From the NCBI RefSeq assembly GCF_000771225.1, contig NZ_JDTZ01000004.1:20476-84475 (forward strand): 64,000 bases of DNA. The letters run 5' to 3'. Position numbers and translations under genes: made by a program. The notes under the pieces were generated by a model. The model was given only the letters and a program-made list of their open reading frames with translations. It had not been told where the DNA came from and made no database searches. Position 1 is the first letter of the stretch; every line of letters starts with the position of its first letter. Below, in pieces: positions 59,001-64,000 of this stretch. The DNA is from Bifidobacterium pseudolongum subsp. pseudolongum DSM 20099 (GTDB taxonomy: Bacteria; Actinomycetota; Actinomycetes; Actinomycetales; Bifidobacteriaceae).

Positions 59001-60616
59001 TGAATCCCGGCTCAACGGGCTGATCCTTCTGCACGCTCGCTTCTTTGCCTGGCCCCGGGGCCGGAGTGCAACCGTTATTCTTGCACTGGATTTCGCCGGT
59101 GTTCTTCCATTCCGAAACCTCAATGTTTGCATCCACTTGCGTGGAATACTCTATGACGCATATCTGCTTGACTGCACCATCAGGGAATGTATACGTGAAC
59201 TGCCTATCAGTCTCCGTATTGACAACACCAAAATCTGACCATGGCTTGTGCTGTGGAATACCCTGGTTCCCCCAGTCATCGAAGCACTTGACGCTCGCGC
59301 CGTCCCCTGCATAGTGATGCCCCGGCTGCAAGGTGTCGACGAACTTGTAGTTGCCCAGATTGAATTTGTCATTGGCCATGTTGATCTGCACCGTCCAGTT
59401 GATGGTCGTATGCTCATTGTCGTCCCAATTGCCCCATTTATGCCCCACCCAGTTGTAATGTGCCTGGGGAACATTCGGCGTGACACTGCTGGTCTCTTCC
59501 TCATGATCCTTCCACTGCCATTTTGCGGTGTTGCCGGCATTGACGTACTGGTGGCCGCTGCCGTTTGGCGTCGCCTTATCGTTGATTTGCGTGGTATAGG
59601 TGATGACGTATTCGCCCTTGGGCAAGTATGGAGTCTCGTCCTTTTTGGGAAGGCTGTTCTGCGTCAAGGACACCTTGCGTCCAGCCTCATCCCATGTAAA
59701 AGTCGGCGACCATCCATCTGGAACGTCTGTTATATCCACCAGTTCGCCCGACGCGTCCCTCTTCCGCATCGTAAAACCATCCCGCTCGACGCTCAGTCCC
59801 TCTTCCCATTCATCGACAAACGTAAAGCCCTCAATATCGCCTTCGGCATTGAGCGTCACGGTGAGGTGGATATCTTATGGTCAATATCGGGCTGTGTGCA
59901 GCTTTTCTGCCCGGTGACGCCCCACGGTTCGCGCTGCACAGTAATAGAGGTGCCCGTGCCAGGGAACTCCCATGTCTGCCGAAGCGTTTCTTCGTCTACG
60001 TTGGGGATCCAGTTCACATCGAGGCCATACCTGAAATAGAAATTAGTGTTCTTGCCGTTGTTGACAACATAGGCGCGGTCATAGGAGATCTGCAGCTTGG
60101 CGTTGTTGCCTTCGCCCGGCACCACTCTCAATGTGGCGACCTTCACACCGTTTTCGTACACCACATGATCCTTGGGCTGGCCATTGTTGCCCTTGGTGTC
60201 GTTGATCGACTTGTAATCGATCGGCAACTGGTATTCCCAATCCAACTGGTACTTCAACGGGTCATCTGGATGGCCATTATGGATGGCGTCGTCGGTGATG
60301 GTGATGTCGAGGTCGAATTTCAGGTTCGCGTGGGCTGGCAGCGGCTGCGTGACTTCCTGATCATCGACACGCAGCGTCACCGTCGACTTCCCGGGGACGA
60401 TCTTGTCTGCCGTCAATGGACAGTATGTGGATTGTCACAGGCGGCATCGGATTGCGAGACCGCAGGCGCGTCGTCTTGCGCCACTGCGGTCGTGCCCACC
60501 ACGGGCAGGAAGATCAAAGAGACAGCGACGGCGAGCGCGACTACAGCACGTTTCCAAGCGCAAACGCGCGTCTTTGATATGCCGACCTTGTCATCGCTCC
60601 TGTGCATAATCGCCAT
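56040..60616 (-). pseudogene. LPxTG-type pilin/adhesin with two frameshifts and two in-frame stops
   Basis: The restored protein would have about 1,520 residues. A signal peptide (MAIMHRSDD... then VALAVAVSLIFLPVVGTTAVAQ) begins at 60616, with GGGAG upstream. A large extracellular region, SpaA/Cna-B-type domains (KRDSADVTAALPGAEFSV; GLPAGTYALTETKAP) and a sorting signal LPSAGG plus hydrophobic helix and basic tail follow near 56050-56150. Breaks: -1 shifts near 60423 and 59865, and TGA codons at 58281-58279 and 58194-58192 in the same frame. The stop after the sorting signal is also lost. It is visibly less GC-rich than its neighbours. No sortase gene adjoins it. Confidence 0.85.
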
Positions 60617-60684
60617 CGCTCCGCTCCCGGCATACTCTCCTCACCGTTGTGCCTGCTCCTCGAACATGCCGTATTGCGCCCTGC

Positions 60685-60713
60685 AATATACGCTCAGAGA
60701 GTATATTAGTCAA
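60685..60713 (-). promoter_or_regulatory. Near-consensus promoter of the decayed pilin gene
   Basis: TTGACT (60713-60708), a 17-bp spacer and TATATT (60690-60685) on the minus strand, followed by a leader of about 60 nt to the signal-peptide start at 60616. It looks intact although the gene is broken. Confidence 0.75.
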
Positions 60714-60724
60714 ACGAATATACT
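60700..60724. promoter_or_regulatory. Inverted repeat over the pilin -35 box
   Basis: AGTATATT and AATATACT are perfect 8-bp arms around 9 bp that include the -35 hexamer. This is the position expected of a repressor or activator site. Confidence 0.55.
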
Positions 60725-61087
60725 TATTTTGCCTCTTTTTGAATACGCTTTCAGAAAATGCTTTGCGCGTCTCGCACGAAAACCTCACTATGCGACATAA
60801 ACCGCCAAAATAGCGGTGTTTTCTCCACGCTCACGATGCACATTTCATGCAACATGAGAGAATCGGTACAATAGTCATTTCACTTACTCATGCCGATATA
60901 TTCACCACGGTCCATAACAGACTGGCAACGTTGTCACGGCGTGTCGGCGCCATGCCAGACAACCAGACAGATGGAACGCCGCAATCCACATATTTACCGT
61001 CTGCACAGTACGGTAGGAGGCAGCACTTTCCGGACACACGCAACAGTGCGAAGCGTCCGGAGAACCACACGCATCCAAGGAGCGCGC
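60725..61087. other. Intergenic region between the pilin promoter and the histidine phosphatase
   Basis: No gene is supported here. The left part is AT-rich. TTCATG (60844-60849), 17 bp and TACAAT (60867-60872) on the plus strand form a plausible promoter, with a leader of over 200 nt for the phosphatase gene. A short inverted repeat ACCGC/GCGGT lies near 60806-60822. Confidence 0.55.
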
Positions 61088-61759
61088 ATGACGGCCACCA
61101 CAATCAACTTCGTACGCCACGGCAAGGTCTACAACCCCAACCATGTGCTGTACGAACGGCTACCCGGATTCCATCTCTCCACATCAGGGCGGCGTATGGC
61201 GGAAACCACCGGCCGGTACATCGCGGCAAGCCCACAGCTCAACACCGCGACCGCCGTCTACTCATCGCCCCTCGACCGCACCCGCGAGACGGCGGACGCC
61301 ATCCTGATCGAGCTGAACGCATTGCGCGCCGAACGCGGGCAGGAACAGCTCGAACTACTCACCGACAAACGACTCATCGAAGCGGGCAATGAATTCCGCG
61401 GCAAGCGCATCGGCCACGGCGACGGCGCGCTGTGGAAGCCGGAGAACCTCAAACTCGTGCGCAACCTGTGGCGCCCCACATGGGGCGAAAGCTACCGGTC
61501 GATTGCCAGCCGCGTACAGGATTTCGCGCTCGAAAAAGTCGACGAGCATCCCGGCGAGCAGATCATCGTCGTCTCGCACGAATCACCGATCTGGTCATAC
61601 CGGCACATGCTCGAAACTGGCCACCCCGAGCACAACATGCTGCTGCGCAAGACGGCGCTCGCGTCGGTCACCTCCATCACCTACGACAACGCGACGCACA
61701 ACGTGCTCGGCATCACATACGCGGATCCCGTCGCGCAGGCCGAGGCCGCGCACGCATGA
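61088..61759 (+). CDS. Histidine phosphatase (phosphoglycerate mutase-like)
   Basis: The 223-residue protein of the histidine phosphatase superfamily has the RHG motif FVRHGKV (catalytic H11) near the start. The second conserved residues are in SSPLDRTRETA and the catalytic His in VVSHESPIWSY. Members include cofactor-dependent phosphoglycerate mutases and broad-range phosphatases; the short length and sequence favour a phosphatase. AAGGAG precedes the ATG by 6 nt. The next gene begins 28 bp downstream and is probably in the same transcript. Confidence 0.82.
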   Translation: MTATTINFVRHGKVYNPNHVLYERLPGFHLSTSGRRMAETTGRYIAASPQLNTATAVYSSPLDRTRETADAILIELNALRAERGQEQLELLTDKRLIEAGNEFRGKRIGHGDGALWKPENLKLVRNLWRPTWGESYRSIASRVQDFALEKVDEHPGEQIIVVSHESPIWSYRHMLETGHPEHNMLLRKTALASVTSITYDNATHNVLGITYADPVAQAEAAHA

Positions 61760-61787
61760 CAACAGACAGTTTTCCAGGAGGCACAAC

Positions 61788-62714
61788 ATGAATCGAAATA
61801 ACAATGTGAGCATCGAACAGATCGCGGCAATGCCCGCTGTACGGCAGGCGGCGCAGACAGGCGAGGAACTCGTGGGACTGTGGCCGCTCACAAGCGCCGC
61901 GCACATGGGCAACGACGCCCAGTATGCGGAGAACCTGCAGGTGCGGCTCAGCCGTACATTGGCGCAGGTCATGACGGGCGAGGCGGTCAGCATGCCCGAC
62001 GCCGAGTTCGTATACGAAGGCGCGGAGTCGATTCCCGGGCGGCCGCAGAGCATTGTTGATGCATTACTCGCGGCGAACGATGCGCTCGACGGGCTGAGCG
62101 AACCCGAGACGCCGCAACTGCTCGAAACGGCGCGCACGTTGGGCATCGAGTGGGATGAGCAGACGCAAACGTCCGTGGCGAAGACCGTGGACGGAGCGCT
62201 GTCGGCGCAGGGCGGCGGACTGGACGGCAAACCGTTCGCGTGGCGGTTCGCCGCGGTCATCGCGTTGCTTGACGAGCTCATGCATGCCGCGCTGGACCAG
62301 ACGGAAGCGCAATTGGGTGGCGCAGCGGCTCCGCATAGTGGCGGTGCGCCGACGGACCGCGTGACGGGCGTCGAACAGCTGGCGCTGCCGTTCGTGCCGT
62401 TCGCCAATGCGTACGCGGAGGCGATTGGTGTGCCGGGCATGTTTATGACGGCCGAACAATACCACGGCATCGTGGCCGCCTACGCCACGCCGAACGGCAG
62501 CACCGACGCCGAAGACAGCGCCGCCGTGCTGGCGCAGGTGCTCGGGCCGCTCGCCGCGGCGGAATGGCGCAAACACCGCGAAGACGTGTTGTGGGATCCG
62601 GCCGAGGCGAAGAAGCGCGCCAAGGAAGAGGATGAACGCAAGAACAAAGAGGCCTTGACCGCCAAGTTCGCACACATCAAGGACGACCCCACCAAGCCCG
62701 AAGTGGAGCTGTAG
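61788..62714 (+). CDS. Hypothetical protein in an operon with the histidine phosphatase
   Basis: The protein has 308 residues and is not recognised. It appears soluble and mostly helical, with no signal peptide. The last 45 residues are strongly charged (KKRAKEEDERKNKEALTAKF). Alanine-rich helices dominate the middle. AGGAGG precedes the ATG by about 6 nt, supporting expression. Its gap to the phosphatase gene is 28 bp, so the two may act together. No function can be proposed. Confidence 0.65.
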   Translation: MNRNNNVSIEQIAAMPAVRQAAQTGEELVGLWPLTSAAHMGNDAQYAENLQVRLSRTLAQVMTGEAVSMPDAEFVYEGAESIPGRPQSIVDALLAANDALDGLSEPETPQLLETARTLGIEWDEQTQTSVAKTVDGALSAQGGGLDGKPFAWRFAAVIALLDELMHAALDQTEAQLGGAAAPHSGGAPTDRVTGVEQLALPFVPFANAYAEAIGVPGMFMTAEQYHGIVAAYATPNGSTDAEDSAAVLAQVLGPLAAAEWRKHREDVLWDPAEAKKRAKEEDERKNKEALTAKFAHIKDDPTKPEVEL

Positions 62715-62869
62715 AGGCGGAGGGGAGGCTATCTGTGGCTGGGCCCTAGACACCAACAGCCCTCCTTTCCCATTCCCACAACCGCCTGTGACTACCACCT
62801 AGACACCCACGGCCGCCTACCCCTACTCCGATGGCAGTCTATGGCTACCTCCTAGATACATCCGTCTTT
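62711..62869. repeat. Three imperfect tandem repeats of 53 bp
   Basis: CCTAGA begins at 62745, 62798 and 62851, exactly 53 bp apart. TGTGGCT/TGTGACT/TATGGCT precede these at the same offset (62734, 62787, 62840). The best-conserved core is about 25 bp (TGTGGCT...CCTAGACACC); the rest has diverged. It follows the hypothetical gene and has no coding role in any frame. Confidence 0.7.
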
Positions 62870-63005
62870 GTGCAGCGCGCTTGTCGCCATGGGCGGCACC
62901 ACGCGGCAGGCAAACACCCGGGACACAGGCAGTGGAGACGACTACAGTGAGGAAGGGAGCGCGGCGCAATCCGTGCCGCCGTACGCAAGAACGCAAGGAG
63001 CAACC

Positions 63006-63353
63006 ATGCCAGTCATTCACACCCATGTTTCCGTGCCGACCACGCAAGAACAGCGCGACACCCTCAAGAACCTCTTCGGCCAGGCGATCACCGCAGTGCC
63101 GGGCAAAACCGAGAATTGGCTCATGTGCCTGTTCGAAGACAATGTGCCGATGTATTTCGCGGGCTCCGACGACACCCCGGTCGCCTACGTCGAGGTGAAT
63201 GTCTTCGGCACATCCGTCCCGAAGAGCGCATGGGAGAAGCTCACCCCGCAGATCATGGACGCCTTGCAGAACACGCTGGGTGTGCCCGCCGACCACACCT
63301 ACATCCGCTACACCGGCACTGCCGACTGGGGCTGGAACGGCGGCAATTTCTGA
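63006..63353 (+). CDS. Tautomerase superfamily (MIF/4-oxalocrotonate type) protein
   Basis: The 115-residue protein begins with Met-Pro; the mature Pro would be the catalytic base of tautomerases (PVIHTHVSV). Length and the C-terminal NTLGVPADHTYIRYTGT are closer to the MIF-like branch than to 4-oxalocrotonate tautomerase. The substrate is unknown. CAAGGAG precedes the ATG by about 6 nt. It lies about 290 bp after the hypothetical gene, beyond the 53-bp repeats, so it probably has its own promoter. Confidence 0.85.
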   Translation: MPVIHTHVSVPTTQEQRDTLKNLFGQAITAVPGKTENWLMCLFEDNVPMYFAGSDDTPVAYVEVNVFGTSVPKSAWEKLTPQIMDALQNTLGVPADHTYIRYTGTADWGWNGGNF

Positions 63354-63400
63354 TATTCGCCCGCGAGCGCGGACGCAAGAATCCGCGAAGTTGTGCAGAA

Positions 63401-63452
63401 CAAGCGAGGGGTGATCGCAGTATGCCTCGGAATACTACACCCCCCTCGCTTG
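63401..63452. terminator. Hairpin after the tautomerase gene
   Basis: CAAGCGAGGGGTG and CACCCCCCTCGCTTG form a long stem with one or two bulges; the loop has a second small stem. It lies 47 bp after the tautomerase and 12 bp from the end of the minus-strand remnant, so it may act for both. Confidence 0.6.
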
Positions 63453-63463
63453 TGTTCGACTGT

Positions 63464-63781
63464 TCACGCAGACACCAGCTGCTGCGCACGCTGATGGCTG
63501 ATCCCCATGGTCTGCCGCTTGCCGCCTTCCATCACGATTTGCGGGTCATCGAACTGGTTTGCCACAACCGAGGCGGGCAGCGGCACATCGTATTCCCGTG
63601 CAAGGTGTTTCTCACCGTCCTTGACCACGGCCGCATCCGCAAGATGCACGTTCAGGAAGAATTCGAGATCCGTGTTCGGTACCACATTGGGAACATTCTT
63701 CAGCTCTTCGCCAGTGAAACGTCTCCCTCACCTGCGAACCATCATTGTTCGCCACCGTGGCAATCAATCATTGACCGCCAT
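63464..63781 (-). pseudogene. Small degraded gene, unrecognised
   Basis: Reading from the ATG at 63781 (MAVND) and correcting two single-base shifts (near 63767 and 63712) gives about 105 continuous residues, including VANNDGSQVRETF, TGEELKNVPNV and PNTDLEFFLNVHLADAAV. Only the last 73 codons remain open from a GTG at 63685. The family is not recognised. A LacI-type palindrome lies 18 bp upstream. It may be a decayed carbohydrate-related gene, but this is a guess. Confidence 0.45.
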
Positions 63782-63983
63782 ACCGTATCCACACACAGAT
63801 TAAGCGCTTAATTAACATTGTAGGAAAAATTGCCGCGAAAACAAGTAAAAGCGGTTCATGCATCGATGGTGAAAACGTGTGTAAGCTGAAATTTCAATGA
63901 TTTTAGCCATCTACCCTAGAATTTCAGTTCTTTTTCAGTTACATGAAGCCTTTAAGGCTGTCATACCCAAGAGACACCGCCAT
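63782..63983. other. AT-rich non-coding region at the right end
   Basis: About 200 AT-rich bases with no supported gene. It includes the 14-bp palindrome at 63799-63812 and the palindrome AGCCTTTAAGGCT at 63947-63959. A short open frame from the ATG at 63943 runs into the C-tract. Confidence 0.5.
63799..63812. promoter_or_regulatory. Perfect 14-bp palindrome, LacI-family operator-like
   Basis: ATTAAGCGCTTAAT is perfectly symmetric with a central GCGC/CG core, the usual form of LacI/GalR-family operators. It lies upstream of the degraded minus-strand gene and of whatever begins to the right of the window. Confidence 0.5.
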
Positions 63984-64000
63984 CCCCCCCCCCCCCCCCC
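63984..64000. repeat. Poly-C tract (at least 17) at the window edge
   Basis: Seventeen C residues in a row run to the last base of the window. It may continue beyond. It can be a slippage-prone contingency tract or an assembly artefact. Confidence 0.6.

Noticed and set aside
59865..60423. Programmed -1 frameshifting in the pilin gene
   Set aside because: No slippery heptamer of the usual type is present at either junction.
62711..62869. Small CRISPR array
   Set aside because: Repeats are imperfect, only three, with no constant repeat/unique spacer division and no cas genes.

Overview
The window is GC-rich, densely coded actinobacterial DNA, most likely from a Bifidobacterium. The evidence is the block coaD / SepIVA-like / yceD / rpmF / rnc / ilvBN, a large GH2 beta-galactosidase, the ddl-gpsA-plsC order, leuCD facing an IclR-type regulator, and IS30 and pilin-type surface genes. 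The genus is inferred from gene content and order; the species cannot be named from the sequence alone. Most of it is conserved chromosome with short intergenic gaps. No prophage, CRISPR array, rRNA or replication origin was seen.

Layout. 1-7.5 kb: tail of an aldo/keto reductase, DUF3039 protein, coaD, SepIVA-like coiled coil, yceD, rpmF, rnc, ilvB-ilvN and a glutamine amidotransferase. 7.5-16.2 kb: ABC-F ATPase, cysS, half of an MFS transporter, a cation-efflux protein, ffh and a membrane-anchored EEP-family phosphatase. 16.2-22.7 kb: lacZ, the rpsP-khpA-rimM-trmD operon and rsmD. 22.7-25.8 kb: a repeat array and a dead IS30 element that cuts off the 3' end of a von Willebrand surface-protein gene. 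25.8-32.3 kb: recG, rpmB, a PfkB-like protein lacking the usual catalytic motif, and a frameshifted TPR-like gene. 32.5-43.9 kb: a membrane protein, an aminotransferase, an Mbeg1-like lipase, tetR-mscS, a CPBP protease with two DUF4190 proteins, and ddl/gpsA/plsC. 44-52 kb: murA, an NADH oxidase, a stand-alone RAM domain, leuDC facing an LtbR-like regulator, and a metallophosphoesterase. 52-56 kb: tRNA-Gln, tRNA-Glu, gltX and an MFS transporter. 56-60.6 kb: a decayed LPxTG-type pilin/adhesin. 61-64 kb: a histidine phosphatase, a hypothetical protein, a tautomerase, a degraded small gene and a 17-C tract at the window edge.

The genes serve translation and protein targeting (rpsP, rimM, trmD, ffh, rpmB, rpmF, cysS, gltX), branched-chain amino-acid synthesis (ilvBN, leuCD), envelope precursors (murA, ddl, plsC, gpsA) and lactose use (lacZ). 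Both surface-protein genes are broken: one by IS30 and one by point mutations.

The most unusual signals lie outside genes. Two unrelated families of intergenic repeats share one design: 21-bp units in direct tandem followed by the same units inverted. There are also a 116-bp element with perfect 29-bp inverted arms, a perfect 18-bp hairpin between rimM and trmD, and a 53-bp-period tandem repeat. In addition, a dozen genes show a -10-like hexamer ending 6-9 nt before the start codon, consistent with leaderless mRNAs.
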